A stretch of DNA of 49,355 nucleotides, taken from positions 1 to 49,355 of the forward strand of contig WRPE01000019.1 in the NCBI GenBank assembly GCA_009773315.1. Direction: 5' to 3'. The notes under the pieces are model-generated. The model did not search any database and was not told the DNA's origin. It worked only from the letters and a program-made list of their open reading frames with translations. This document shows positions 1-9,265 of the stretch, piece after piece. A program made the translations under genes and the position numbers. How positions within the stretch are numbered: the first letter of the stretch is position 1; each line of letters starts with the position of its first letter. This stretch comes from Syntrophaceae bacterium. Lineage in GTDB: Bacteria > Desulfobacterota > Syntrophia > Syntrophales > Smithellaceae.

Positions 1-634
1 GTTGATGGATGTGAAGGTTCAGAAGGCCGAGACGGATGCGGCGGCAGCCTCGGCAGATCTTCAGGATGTTACATCCCGCGTGGCCTTGAATTATCACGTT
101 GTTCCAGATAAGGCTAATATTGTCTACCAGAACCTCGGTGTCCATTTTAAGGAGCGCATCATTGACCCCGCCATTTTGGAGGTCGTCAAGGCCGTAACCG
201 CCAAGTATTCGGCAGAGGAGCTGATCACCAAGAGGCCTGCCGTCAGCGAGGCAATGAGGGCAGCTCTGACGGAAAGGCTTCTCGTGAACAATATTGCCGT
301 TGACGCCTTTTCCATTGTGACCTTCAGTTTCTCGAAAATTTTTACCGAGGCCATCGAGTCCAAACAAACGGCGGAACAGTTGGCTCTAAAAGCAAAAAGG
401 GATCTCGATAGGATCAAGATCGAAGCGGAACAAAAAATTACCACGGCGAAAGCCGAAGCGGAATCCCTCCGCTTGCAGAGAGCAAACATTTCGCCGGACT
501 TGATCGAACTGCGGAAGATTGAAGCCAACATGAAAGCCATCGATAAATGGAATGGAATACTTCCCCAGGTAACAGGCGCCGGAGCCGTACCGTTTATTGG
601 TGTGGGGGATGTAGCAAAAAAGGTTAAACCATAA
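1..634 (+). CDS. Prohibitin (SPFH/band-7) protein, 5' end outside window
   Basis: This is the C-terminal three quarters of a prohibitin homologue, a membrane-anchored SPFH scaffold protein that forms large ring-like oligomers. The reading frame is open from the first base, so the N-terminal membrane anchor lies upstream of the window and the apparent start near base 5 is probably internal. The visible part begins in the SPFH core ([11 protein letters not shown]), continues with the typical ITKRPAVSEAMR and VNNIAVDAFSI segments, and ends in the heptad-rich Ala/Glu coiled coil (about residues 110-165) and a glycine-rich tail. A second, truncated copy of the missing N-terminal part is found at 11216-11350. 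A P-type ATPase gene starts 14 bp downstream. The family assignment is secure; the cellular role is inferred. Confidence 0.85.
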   Translation, partial: LMDVKVQKAETDAAAASADLQDVTSRVALNYHVVPDKANIVYQNLGVHFKERIIDPAILEVVKAVTAKYSAEELITKRPAVSEAMRAALTERLLVNNIAVDAFSIVTFSFSKIFTEAIESKQTAEQLALKAKRDLDRIKIEAEQKITTAKAEAESLRLQRANISPDLIELRKIEANMKAIDKWNGILPQVTGAGAVPFIGVGDVAKKVKP

Positions 635-648
635 ACGGAGGTTCTTTC

Positions 649-3378
649 GTGGAATTTTTAATTAGCAAGCACTGGCATCACTGCCCGGCTGAAGAAGTCA
701 CCACCCTTTTGACAACGCATCCCGCCAAGGGCCTGTCCCCTTTTGAGGCCAAACACCGCCTGACGCGTTTCGGCCCCAACACAGTAACGGCCAAAAAACA
801 GCAAGGACCGCTGATCCGATTTCTGCTGCAGTTTCATCAACCACTGGTCTATGTCCTGCTGGCAGCGGCTTTCATCACACTGTTTTTACAGGAATGGGTT
901 GATTCGTCCGTCATTTTCGGCGTCGTTATTGTCAATGCCATCATTGGGTTTATTCAGGAGTCGAAAGCTGAAAAGGCCATTGAATCACTCAAAAAGCTGA
1001 TGACTACGCAGGCAACCGTCTTGCGCGACGGCAAGTGGATGTCCATCGATTCCGTCAATCTGGTCGTGGGCGACATCGTTTCGTTGCAATCCGGCGATAA
1101 GGTGCCCGCCGACGTTCGCCTGCTTAAATGCCGGGACTTGCAGGTGGATGAATCCGCGCTGACCGGAGAGTCCGTCCCCGTCATAAAAAAAGAAGATGTT
1201 CTGGATCCGGAAACCATACTGGCCGACCGCCGCAACATGGCTTATGCGGGCACGCTGGTCACCTACGGCCAGGCGCAGGCGGTCGTTATCGCCACGGGCG
1301 ACCAGACCGAGACGGGACGCATTTCTGAGATGATCGCGCAGGCGACGGATATGTCCACGCCGCTGACCAAGAAAATCGCCTCTTTCAGCAAGATTCTTTT
1401 GATTGCCATTCTGGCGCTGGCGGTGCTCACGTTTGGCGTCGGCCTCTGGCGCGGTGAAACCGCCATTTATATGTTCATGGCGGCCGTCGCTCTGGCTGTC
1501 GGGGCCATTCCCGAAGGACTGCCTGCCGCCGTGACCATCACGCTGGCCATCGGCGTGAATCGCATGGCGAAGAGGAGAGCCATCATCCGCAAGCTGCCGG
1601 CGGTGGAAACCCTGGGCAGCACCACGGTGATCTGTTCGGATAAAACCGGTACGCTCACGGAAAACCAGATGACCGTGCGCAGGATTTTTGCAGGCGATGC
1701 GCTCTATGAGATCGAAGGCAACGGCTACGCGCCCGTTGGCAATATCCTTCACGATGGCGCGCCGATGGCTGCGGAATTGCCCGCAGCGCTTTTCGAGACT
1801 CTGATGGCCGGACTTTTGTGCAACGACTCGCGTGTGATTGAGAAAGATAATCTCTGGCGCGTCGAAGGAGATCCGACGGAAGGCGCGCTGATTACCGTAG
1901 CGGGCAAAACCGGCCTGACAACCCGGAAGGTCAATGAAATCATGCCGAGGCTGGATGTCATTCCCTTTGAATCGGAACGCCAGTTCATGGCAACACTGCA
2001 CCAGTCTGCCGATGGCCGTAAGATGATTTATATCAAAGGCGCGATTGAAAAGGTTCTGGAGGCCTGCGCCAATCGTCTGAAGTCAGATGGCGGCGCGGCC
2101 GCGCTGGATATGGATTTGATTTTCAAAAAATCGGACGAGCTGGCCTCGCAAGGCCTACGCTTACTGGCGCTGGCACGCAAAAGAACTGATACAGAACATC
2201 TGGACGTGGATGATTGCCTGTCGGGTCTTACGTTTATCGGATTGCAGGGTATGATTGATCCACCGCGAACGGAAGCGATTGCCGCTGTCGGCATGTGTCG
2301 CAGTGCGGGCATTGACGTAAAAATGATCACGGGCGATCACGCGGTGACCGCTACGGAAATCGCCCGGCAGCTGGGCATCGGCCAGGGTAATGGCAAGAAC
2401 AATGCCGTCCCCGCGACCTTGACCGGAAAACAACTGGAGAGTCTGACCGATGCGGAACTGATTGAGTCGGCACAAAAGACATCCGTTTTCGCGCGGGTAG
2501 CGCCGGAGCAGAAGCTTCGGCTGGTGGAAGCGCTTCAGGCTCGCAAGCATGTTGTGGCCATGACCGGCGACGGCGTCAACGACGCACCGGCCCTCAAGCA
2601 GGCCGACATTGGCATTGCTATGGGCATCACTGGCACGGATGTATCCAAGGAAGCGGCGGACATGGTGCTCACCGACGATAACTTCGCGAGCATCACGGCG
2701 GCGGTTGAAGAAGGACGCAGGACTTTCGACAATCTGGTCAAATTTATTACCTGGACGCTGCCGACCAACGGCGGTCAAGGATTGGTCATTCTGGCCGCGA
2801 TCATGAGTGGCATGACACTGCCCATATTGCCGGTGCAAATTCTCTGGATCAACATGACCACGGCGGTTTTGCTGGGCCTGATGCTGGCCTTCGAACCGGG
2901 GGATAAAGATACGATGAGCTATCCGCCCAGGCATCCGGACAGCCCGATTTTGTCGGGTGTCGTCATCATGAGAATCTTGCTGGTATCCGCACTGATGCTG
3001 GCGGCGGTCTTTTCCATCTTCACCTGGCAGCAAGCCAGCGGTTACCCGCTCGAAGAAGCTCGTACTGTGGCGGTTAATCTTTTCGTAATGATTGGGCTGA
3101 CGTTTTTGTTCAATTGCCGGTCGCTCACCAAATCCATGTTCAGAATCGGGATATTTTCCAATCCTTGGGTACTGGTCGGCAGCGGCATCATGATTGTTTT
3201 TCAGCTGCTTTACACCTACGCGCCGTTTATGAATAAAATTTTCCAGAGCGCACCGATTTCCGGCAGAGATTGGGTGATAATTATTGTTATCGCCCTTGCG
3301 GTTTACGGGATTATCGGGCTGGAGAAGTGGCTGCGGCAACGCATTTTTATCCGTCAGGGAAAAAAGCATGCGGCGTAA
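649..3378 (+). CDS. P2-type cation-transporting ATPase
   Basis: A full-length P-type ATPase of 909 residues starting at GTG, with a good GGAGG site 8 bp upstream. The N-terminal cation-ATPase domain is followed by the actuator motif TGES (about 172-175), the M4 motif PEGLPA, the phosphorylation motif DKTGTLT with Asp331, the P-domain motif TGDGVNDAP (about 639), and a C-terminal group of membrane segments. The overall type is that of SERCA/PMR1 pumps. However, M5 reads TNGGQG and M6 reads WINMTTA, so the acidic Ca2+ ligands expected there (SERCA Glu771, Asp800) are absent. The transported ion therefore cannot be called calcium from sequence. It lies directly behind prohibitin and ahead of a small helical protein and a zinc-ribbon protein, probably one operon. 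Confidence 0.92.
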   Translation: MEFLISKHWHHCPAEEVTTLLTTHPAKGLSPFEAKHRLTRFGPNTVTAKKQQGPLIRFLLQFHQPLVYVLLAAAFITLFLQEWVDSSVIFGVVIVNAIIGFIQESKAEKAIESLKKLMTTQATVLRDGKWMSIDSVNLVVGDIVSLQSGDKVPADVRLLKCRDLQVDESALTGESVPVIKKEDVLDPETILADRRNMAYAGTLVTYGQAQAVVIATGDQTETGRISEMIAQATDMSTPLTKKIASFSKILLIAILALAVLTFGVGLWRGETAIYMFMAAVALAVGAIPEGLPAAVTITLAIGVNRMAKRRAIIRKLPAVETLGSTTVICSDKTGTLTENQMTVRRIFAGDALYEIEGNGYAPVGNILHDGAPMAAELPAALFETLMAGLLCNDSRVIEKDNLWRVEGDPTEGALITVAGKTGLTTRKVNEIMPRLDVIPFESERQFMATLHQSADGRKMIYIKGAIEKVLEACANRLKSDGGAAALDMDLIFKKSDELASQGLRLLALARKRTDTEHLDVDDCLSGLTFIGLQGMIDPPRTEAIAAVGMCRSAGIDVKMITGDHAVTATEIARQLGIGQGNGKNNAVPATLTGKQLESLTDAELIESAQKTSVFARVAPEQKLRLVEALQARKHVVAMTGDGVNDAPALKQADIGIAMGITGTDVSKEAADMVLTDDNFASITAAVEEGRRTFDNLVKFITWTLPTNGGQGLVILAAIMSGMTLPILPVQILWINMTTAVLLGLMLAFEPGDKDTMSYPPRHPDSPILSGVVIMRILLVSALMLAAVFSIFTWQQASGYPLEEARTVAVNLFVMIGLTFLFNCRSLTKSMFRIGIFSNPWVLVGSGIMIVFQLLYTYAPFMNKIFQSAPISGRDWVIIIVIALAVYGIIGLEKWLRQRIFIRQGKKHAA

Positions 3379-3432
3379 GATGTTTATCGAACATGAAACG
3401 ATAAAAACGATTCTTTAATCAAGGAGTTCCCT

Positions 3433-3708
3433 ATGGACCTGAACCAACTGGTCAAACAGATGATCGCGTTCAATAAAGCAGTCTCTGACGATAACTTCCG
3501 GGCGCTTACCGCCGCGCATGAACAAACGGATAGAATGGTCAAGCAGTTCTGGGAAAAGTCGCCCCTGTTCCCGGATGAAGGTAAAAAAGCGGTTGCCGAC
3601 TGGACGAAAACACACAAAAAATTCTGCGACGATTTTAAAAGCCGCGTCGATCACAATTTCCAGGAAGCAGAATACTATTTCGGCAATCCGAAACCAACCG
3701 ATAAATAA
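3433..3708 (+). CDS. Small helical protein, unknown function
   Basis: A 91-residue protein with a strong AAGGAG site just upstream of its ATG. It is charged, has no cysteines, no signal peptide and no membrane segment, and reads as amphipathic helices throughout with several aromatic residues near the C-terminus. Small proteins of this appearance include phasin-like surface proteins, but I see no diagnostic motif and do not assign a function. It sits 54 bp after the P-type ATPase and 18 bp before a zinc-ribbon gene, which suggests co-expression with the prohibitin/ATPase module. Confidence 0.75.
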   Translation: MDLNQLVKQMIAFNKAVSDDNFRALTAAHEQTDRMVKQFWEKSPLFPDEGKKAVADWTKTHKKFCDDFKSRVDHNFQEAEYYFGNPKPTDK

Positions 3709-3726
3709 CCCTGAGGAGGTTTTTCC

Positions 3727-4026
3727 ATGAATCCAAGCGAAAACGAAGAAGAATATTTTGCGCGACTGGAGTATGAAAAACAGCAGAAAATCGAGCGCGA
3801 AAAACACGAAAAGCTCAAAGTCGAAGAGCGTCGGCAGCTAAGGGATCTGCATTTCATGCGCTGCCCGAAATGCGGCATGGAATTGATTGAAATCGATTAC
3901 AAAGGCGTCAAAATCGATAAGTGTTCGGAATGCGAGGGCATCTGGCTGGATGCCGGAGAGATGGAAGCAGTCTCCAAAATGGAAAAATCGGGTCTCGATA
4001 AACTCTTTTCCGTTTTTAAGAAGTAA
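3727..4026 (+). CDS. zf-TFIIB zinc-ribbon protein (copy 1)
   Basis: A 99-residue protein with a GGAGG site 7-10 bp upstream of ATG. The N-terminal third (about 1-40) is a highly charged Glu/Lys/Arg helix. The rest is a zf-TFIIB domain: CPKCG, then an acidic stretch, then CSECEGIWLDAGE. The two CxxC pairs should bind one zinc. Such proteins are common and small, and no biochemical role is established for most. A paralogue with the same ribbon but a different tail lies at 12123-12392, next to the second slipin, so the ribbon appears to be a regular partner of the SPFH genes here. Confidence 0.85.
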   Translation: MNPSENEEEYFARLEYEKQQKIEREKHEKLKVEERRQLRDLHFMRCPKCGMELIEIDYKGVKIDKCSECEGIWLDAGEMEAVSKMEKSGLDKLFSVFKK

Positions 4027-4059
4027 TTTGCCGCCAGCGGATTGCAAGAAAGTACACCC

Positions 4060-5364
4060 ATGATGATTGAATTATTGCCCATACCTGTGCTCGTCGGCGT
4101 GGCGCTTGTTATAGCGTTTCTGGCCGCGGACGTCAAGGTATTGAACGAATACGAACGCGCCGTCGTGTTCCGTCTTGGCCGTCTTCTGCCCACCAAAGGA
4201 CCGGGGCTGGTTTTTATCATTCCCGTCATCGACAGAATTGTCCGGGTGGCTATGCGGACCATAACGACGGATGTTCCGCCGCAGGATGTCATTACGAAGG
4301 ATATCCAAAACGATTTGCCTGGCAGCGGTGTGACATTGTCGATGGATCGGAATAGCGTAATGGAATGTGATCTCGATGCAAGACTGGAGAAGCTATATGG
4401 AATCGCCCTTGATACTGCGGGCGATGCTGTTTTCATCATTAATGCAGATGAGATGGTTGTTTTTGCAAATGCTCACGCTGAAAAGCTTTTCGGTTTCAGC
4501 AGAAAGGAATTTCTCCACCAGTACCTGCCGGAGCTCTTGATCCCGAAAGATGCTTTAGAAATGCACCTTAACCTCGTCTCCCTGGCAAAAACGGGAAAAA
4601 ACACAAGTCGATACCGAACATGCCGACTGACAAAGGCAGGGCGCCTTATCGATGTTGAAATAACGATGAGTCCTCTCTTTTCAAACGGTGAATTCCAAGG
4701 CCTCGTGAAAATTATACGAGACATCCGGGAAACGATGACTCTTGAAAAGGAAATCAGAGAGGCTTTCCATAAGATGGTGAACGTTGTTGGAAGATTTCAT
4801 GAACTCAGAGATTTATACACCGCCAAGCATCAAACCCGGGTGAGCGACTTGTGCCGTCTCATCGGTCAGCGAATTGGGTTTTCAGAGGAAGAACTCGAAA
4901 GGCTCTCCATCGCCGCGAAGCTCCATGACATTGGCAAGGTAGCGATACCTCTTGATCTTTTAATTAAACCTGCACTGCTCACCACAGAGGAATTCGCTTT
5001 GGTTAAAACTCATGCCAGAAGAGGTTCCGAACTCCTTGGTCAGGAAGGTTTGGACCGGCTGCTTTGCGATAGCATAGAGCAACATCACGAGAAAATGGAT
5101 GGAAGCGGGTATCCCTCCGGGCTCAAGGGAGAAAACATCCTTCTGGAAGCACGAATTATATGTGTGGCCGATGTGGTCGAAGCAATGTCTTCCCATCGCC
5201 CATACCGACCTGCTCTGGGCATTGATGCGGCTTTAGAAGAGATCCTGCGGAACCGGGGTACATTATATGATCCAAGCGTGGTGGATGCTTGCTTGGATAT
5301 TCATCGCGAGAACGGTTGGGGCGCCGGTCGAGCAACAGAGGCGCTTCATCAACCGATATCGTAA
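4060..5364 (+). CDS. Chimeric slipin fragment - PAS - HD-GYP protein
   Basis: One open frame made of three pieces. Residues 1-about 82 are the membrane anchor and start of a slipin (SPFH) protein ([11 protein letters not shown], then PVIDRIVRV). Residues about 83-95 (bases 4304-4345) match the start of the ExoD-like gene at 18221-18262. From about residue 105 on it is a PAS sensor domain followed by an HD-GYP domain with HDIGK (His289), [11 protein letters not shown] (GYP from Gly350) and RPYRPA. HD-GYP domains hydrolyse cyclic di-GMP, and all visible key residues are present. The start at ATG 4060 is a choice among TTG 4042, ATG 4060 and ATG 4063; no clear ribosome site decides it. The PAS-HD-GYP part may be functional, while the slipin part has lost most of its SPFH domain. 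Whether this is a real fusion or a rearrangement remnant is unknown. Confidence 0.7.
   Translation: MMIELLPIPVLVGVALVIAFLAADVKVLNEYERAVVFRLGRLLPTKGPGLVFIIPVIDRIVRVAMRTITTDVPPQDVITKDIQNDLPGSGVTLSMDRNSVMECDLDARLEKLYGIALDTAGDAVFIINADEMVVFANAHAEKLFGFSRKEFLHQYLPELLIPKDALEMHLNLVSLAKTGKNTSRYRTCRLTKAGRLIDVEITMSPLFSNGEFQGLVKIIRDIRETMTLEKEIREAFHKMVNVVGRFHELRDLYTAKHQTRVSDLCRLIGQRIGFSEEELERLSIAAKLHDIGKVAIPLDLLIKPALLTTEEFALVKTHARRGSELLGQEGLDRLLCDSIEQHHEKMDGSGYPSGLKGENILLEARIICVADVVEAMSSHRPYRPALGIDAALEEILRNRGTLYDPSVVDACLDIHRENGWGAGRATEALHQPIS
4216..4303 (+). repeat. 88-bp direct repeat in slipin genes, copy A
   Basis: This stretch matches 11515-11602 with a single mismatch in 88 bases (C at 4250, A at 11549). 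The sequence on either side is much less similar or unrelated. Copy A ends exactly where the slipin similarity of the chimeric ORF stops. The sharp borders suggest gene conversion or recombination between the two slipin copies. Confidence 0.9.
4304..4345 (+). repeat. ExoD-like 42-bp segment inside chimeric ORF
   Basis: This segment aligns without gaps to 18221-18262, inside the start of the ExoD-like gene, with 5 mismatches in 42. It translates to a stretch containing GVTLSM, as does the ExoD-like gene. It starts on the base after the 88-bp slipin repeat ends and stops just before the PAS-HD-GYP part, so it is a scrap caught between two other gene pieces. Confidence 0.75.
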
Positions 5365-5392
5365 AGAGTTGGTGCAGGGACATTAAGGAGCC

Positions 5393-5702
5393 ATGCGAAA
5401 ACACTACTATTTTATAGCCTTTGCCATCTGGATCGCCGCCTGTCTGTTCCTGTTCCATGCCTTCTATCAGGGGCCAAGGAGACCGCCGTCGCCGACCTCA
5501 ACGCCCGGCAGACGATCCATGTCCGGCAGGCGAAACATCGCCTGGATGACGGACATCCACCTGAATTTCCTGCAACGGCCGGACATCCTGAAGTTCTGCC
5601 GGAAGGTCGCTCAACGGAATCCCGATGCGGTACTGCTCGGCGGGGACATCGGAGTCTTCGGGCTACTACCACTGTGTAGAGGACTATCTAACGGAGAACC
5701 CC
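5393..5702 (+). pseudogene. Sensor-kinase N-terminus joined to metallophosphoesterase fragment
   Basis: The reading frame from 5393 starts with a good membrane segment (about residues 6-24). After a GGGG run at about 5471 the other frame continues with ADLNARQ and HVRQA, typical of the extracellular sensor start of PAS histidine kinases, so a base appears to be missing there. From about 5538 the original frame encodes WMTDIHLN and then LLGGDI, the first two metal-binding motifs of calcineurin-like phosphoesterases. No further phosphoesterase motif follows. Neither gene can be complete, and the piece ends at the cheR start. This is best read as two gene scraps fused by rearrangement. The GC-rich composition resembles the receiver fragment at 10855-11192. 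Confidence 0.6.
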
Positions 5703-6548
5703 ATGATTACGACGGGCTTTGATCATGACATAACGGCCGGCAGCCTCCATGCCCTCATGGAGCATGTCCGGGGCTTGAGGGGAATTGATTTCACTGTCTA
5801 CAAGCCCGGCACAATAAGGCGGCGCCTCCAGCTCAGGCTTGCCGCAACAGGGATGCCGGATTATGCCTCCTACCATAAATATCTCATCGAAAACCCGGGA
5901 GAGATGGATGCCCTGATAGATTCACTTACCATTAAGGTAAGTTATTTCTTCAGAAATCCCTTTGTATTTGAGGCGCTCCATGAATTTGTCCTTCCCGAGA
6001 TCATGGATGCTTTTAAGGATGATACCCTGAGGATATGGTGCGCGGGGTGTGCCACGGGGGAGGAGCCTTATTCCCTTGCCATCCTTCTTAAGGAGTTTAT
6101 TAAAAAAGAGGCAATATCTCCGAAGGTATTCATTATCGGGACAGATATAGACAGGCAGGCGCTGAAAGATGCAGAGAAGGCTTTATACAGCGCCGATTCC
6201 CTTTCAGAGGTTAAGAAGGGCTGTCTTGACAGGCATTTTACTTTCAAGGATGGTCTTTACCGGCTGGACGAAGAAATCCGGTCGATGGTGACCTTCGCCT
6301 ATCATGATGTTACAGACCTCTCCCCTCCAAGGGAGGGTATATTTTCGGACTATCACCTCATATTTTGCCGGAATGTTCTCATATATTTTGAGCAGGACAC
6401 CTGTAAGAAGGTCTTAAACAGCCTTTCAGGTTTTATTTTGCAAAGCGGCTGCCTGGCCTTGGGAGAGGCTGAGGCGATGCCTCCGGAGCTTATGAACGAC
6501 TTTGAAGAGGCGCTGCGTAAGACAAAGCTATTCAGGAGAGTTAAATGA
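5703..6548 (+). CDS. cheR: CheR-type protein-glutamate methyltransferase
   Basis: A 281-residue CheR homologue that would transfer methyl groups from S-adenosylmethionine to glutamates of chemoreceptors. The helical N-terminal domain (about 1-80, with RRRLQLR) is followed by the SAM-binding methyltransferase domain with [18 protein letters not shown] and [10 protein letters not shown] place the start at ATG 5703, which has ACGGAG 7 bp upstream, because longer versions run into the unrelated scrap before it. The gene overlaps the next by 4 bp (ATGA). No receptor, CheA or CheB is encoded nearby, so it may serve a chemosensory-like system other than motility. Confidence 0.88.
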   Translation: MITTGFDHDITAGSLHALMEHVRGLRGIDFTVYKPGTIRRRLQLRLAATGMPDYASYHKYLIENPGEMDALIDSLTIKVSYFFRNPFVFEALHEFVLPEIMDAFKDDTLRIWCAGCATGEEPYSLAILLKEFIKKEAISPKVFIIGTDIDRQALKDAEKALYSADSLSEVKKGCLDRHFTFKDGLYRLDEEIRSMVTFAYHDVTDLSPPREGIFSDYHLIFCRNVLIYFEQDTCKKVLNSLSGFILQSGCLALGEAEAMPPELMNDFEEALRKTKLFRRVK

Positions 6549-9265
6549 GAGAATGGATATTAAAAGAGAGGTGGAGGGTTATTCTCGCGGGGATGCTTCT
6601 GGTCGCGATTCCGCTTGCGAGCGTCGCCATGTTCGTTCATTTCGATATAACGGCCGCCCTCAAAGAGAGGATAATAACGGAAAACAAAGGGCTTGCCGTT
6701 ATCGTTGCCAACAACATAGAGAACGGACTTAAAAGCGATATAGAGGTGGGCAAGGCGTATGCGACCAGGCCGTATCTTTTGGCGGCGCTAAAGAAAGGCG
6801 ACATGAAGGAAGTGGAAAGAACCTTGAAGCTTCTCGTAGATAACTCCCGCACCATAGAGCGCGCCTACATAACCAACCCTAATGGTGTTCAGCTTTCCAA
6901 TTACCCTTATCGACCGGAGATCATAGGCTTCGATTTTTCGGACAGGGACTGGTATAAAGGGGTATCCGAAAGCTGGAATCCCTACGTCTCGGAGTTTTAT
7001 ATGAGGCTGGCGCCGCCCCAGAAGTATCTTTTCGCGATCGCCCTGCCCATCATAGTAGAGGGCGGTATTATCGGGATACTCGTATTGCATCCCAAAGATG
7101 ATTATATAAAGAGCGTCATTGGCAGCGCCGTCATAAACGTGAAAGATATCTATGTGGTGGATAAAAAAGGGGCTCTTATCTATCACGATGATTATGCGGT
7201 GGACAGAATCATAGACCTCTCATCTGCGCCGGTGGTCCAAAGGCTTATGCAGGGTCATGAAGGTGTTGAGAGGACAGTGTCTCCTCAAGACAAAGAGCCT
7301 GTAATAGCCGCATACCAGCCTGCTGGAGAATTCGGCTGGGGCGTGGTTGTGGAGAAGGATGAGCGTATTGTTATTGAGCCGGTAAGACAGATAACGTTCT
7401 GGCTTGTCGGCATTACCTTGCTGATGCTGTCAATCGGAGGTTTTTTTGCTTATAGGGGGGCGGAGCTTCTAGTTTCTTCACGACGCCTGACAGATGAGCT
7501 TAAAGACAGGGAAATTTCCGAGAAGAAATACACAGATTTCCTTACATTCCTTAACAGCCCCTTTTCCGGCATCAAGGATTTATGTGATGCCTCCCTCACA
7601 AAATTGAGCGGGCAAGCATACATGGATGCAGGGGTTTTTTATGTCCTTGAAGACCAAAAATGCGTGCCGTGTTCCGCCTTTGCCGTTCAGACGCCCGAGA
7701 CGGTCGGAGGGCTTTGCTCTGAATGCATCGCCCAGAAAAGAATGCTCACGCTTAAAGATATCCCGCCTGATACCTACCTGAAAGTAAACACGGGCATCGG
7801 CGCTCTGGTGCCTAAAGATATAATCGCCGTCCCCTTGGTTTATAAAGGTGAGCCGATAGCCGCCCTTGAGCTTGCCTCTTTTAAGGGCTTTGCCGAGAAG
7901 GAGATGGAAAGCATTGAAAAGATAGCGGCGCAATTGGCAATAGGACTGCAGGGCGTTAAAGACGATCTCGCACAGAAGGCATTGTCCGAGGAGCTTTCAC
8001 GCGCAAACGAGGAGCTCCAGTCGATGAATGAAGAGGTTCAGACCATGAACGAAGAGCTTCAGGCGCACCAAAGGGAGCTTGTGGAGGCCAATTTCAATCT
8101 TGCCAAGTCATCAAAGGCAAAGTCCGAGTTCCTGGCAAATATGAGCCATGAACTCAGAACGCCGCTTAACTCCGTCATCGGTTTTTCGGAGATTCTGACA
8201 GCGGAGCTTTACGGAGGACTCAATGAAAAGCAGCGGGAGTATGTAAAGAATATTCATAACAGCGGCGAGCATCTGCTTGGTCTCATCAATGATATCCTGG
8301 ATCTCTCCAAGGTCGAATCCGGCAAGATGGATCTTGAGCTCTGCAGTTTTCCCCTGCGAGATGCTCTTGGCGCAGCAATCGTAATGCTCCAGGAGAAAGC
8401 GATTAAGCACAACATAAAGCTAAGTCTCGAAATAGAACCAGAAGCAGATAACATGATCGAGGCTGATGATAGGAAGCTCAAGCAGATCATGTTCAATCTC
8501 GTGAACAATGCGGTGAAATTTACGCCGGAAGGGGGCAGCGTCAACATATATGCACGAAAGGCCGGCAGTCAGCAAGAAACTGATTCTATTGAAATATCGG
8601 TCATCGATACCGGCATCGGGATCAAGAGCGAGGATATGCAGAGGCTCTTTCACGAGTTCACGCAGCTTGAATCGCCGTACACCAAGCGTTACGAAGGCAC
8701 CGGGCTTGGCCTGGCGCTGACAAAAAGGCTGGTGGAGCTTCATGGAGGAAGGATATGGGTCGAAAGCGAATTCGGCAAAGGCAGTAAATTCATATTTACC
8801 ATCCCGGTTAAGCAGCCTGTCAAGTCCGAGAGCGCCCCACCCGCCGGCCTGCCGATAGGCACGGCGCCGAAACCGAATGAAAAGAAAACCCCTTTAGGCA
8901 AACGCGTGCTCGTAATCGAAGATGATCCCAAAACACTGGATATTGTGGAGAAGGCGCTTGCCGCCGCCGGCTGCGGCATTGTCAGGGCCTCCGGCGGCAG
9001 GGAGGGGCTGGAGGCGGTAAAGAGGGATTTGCCGGACATGATAGTCCTCGACCTTATGATGCCTGAGATAAGCGGTTTCGAGGTGGCCGACATCTTGAGC
9101 AGGGACAAGAAGACGGCAGATATTCCAATAATTGTTTTAACGGCAATGGATCTTTCATTCGAGGATAAAAAGAGGCTCGAGGGCAAGGCAAGTCATATAT
9201 ATGAAAAGGGAAAGCTTACAAGGGAAGAGCTGGCGAATGAAGTTAAGAAGTTGATGGAGAAATGA
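6545..9265 (+). CDS. Hybrid sensor histidine kinase (Cache-GAF-HisKA-HATPase-REC)
   Basis: A 906-residue membrane-bound hybrid kinase. A signal-anchor helix (about 10-30) is followed by a periplasmic Cache-like sensor with a [18 protein letters not shown] region, a second membrane helix (about 280-302), a GAF-like domain with a pair of CxxC-type cysteine motifs (about 330-470) and a coiled coil rich in NEE repeats. The catalytic core has the H-box MSHELRTPL with His535, the N-box [14 protein letters not shown] and [10 protein letters not shown]-terminal receiver carries Asp836 in LDLMMP. It overlaps cheR and the response regulator by 4 bp each, so the three form a translationally coupled operon. 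The cysteines in the GAF region could make it redox- or metal-responsive, which is only an inference. Confidence 0.92.
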   Translation: MREWILKERWRVILAGMLLVAIPLASVAMFVHFDITAALKERIITENKGLAVIVANNIENGLKSDIEVGKAYATRPYLLAALKKGDMKEVERTLKLLVDNSRTIERAYITNPNGVQLSNYPYRPEIIGFDFSDRDWYKGVSESWNPYVSEFYMRLAPPQKYLFAIALPIIVEGGIIGILVLHPKDDYIKSVIGSAVINVKDIYVVDKKGALIYHDDYAVDRIIDLSSAPVVQRLMQGHEGVERTVSPQDKEPVIAAYQPAGEFGWGVVVEKDERIVIEPVRQITFWLVGITLLMLSIGGFFAYRGAELLVSSRRLTDELKDREISEKKYTDFLTFLNSPFSGIKDLCDASLTKLSGQAYMDAGVFYVLEDQKCVPCSAFAVQTPETVGGLCSECIAQKRMLTLKDIPPDTYLKVNTGIGALVPKDIIAVPLVYKGEPIAALELASFKGFAEKEMESIEKIAAQLAIGLQGVKDDLAQKALSEELSRANEELQSMNEEVQTMNEELQAHQRELVEANFNLAKSSKAKSEFLANMSHELRTPLNSVIGFSEILTAELYGGLNEKQREYVKNIHNSGEHLLGLINDILDLSKVESGKMDLELCSFPLRDALGAAIVMLQEKAIKHNIKLSLEIEPEADNMIEADDRKLKQIMFNLVNNAVKFTPEGGSVNIYARKAGSQQETDSIEISVIDTGIGIKSEDMQRLFHEFTQLESPYTKRYEGTGLGLALTKRLVELHGGRIWVESEFGKGSKFIFTIPVKQPVKSESAPPAGLPIGTAPKPNEKKTPLGKRVLVIEDDPKTLDIVEKALAAAGCGIVRASGGREGLEAVKRDLPDMIVLDLMMPEISGFEVADILSRDKKTADIPIIVLTAMDLSFEDKKRLEGKASHIYEKGKLTREELANEVKKLMEK

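Noticed and set aside
985-2001. Long minus-strand open frame opposite the P-type ATPase (and a similar one at 2161-3369)
   Set aside because: They lie wholly opposite a gene with all P-type ATPase motifs, have Arg/His/Gln-rich composition typical of antisense frames, and show no recognisable domain.
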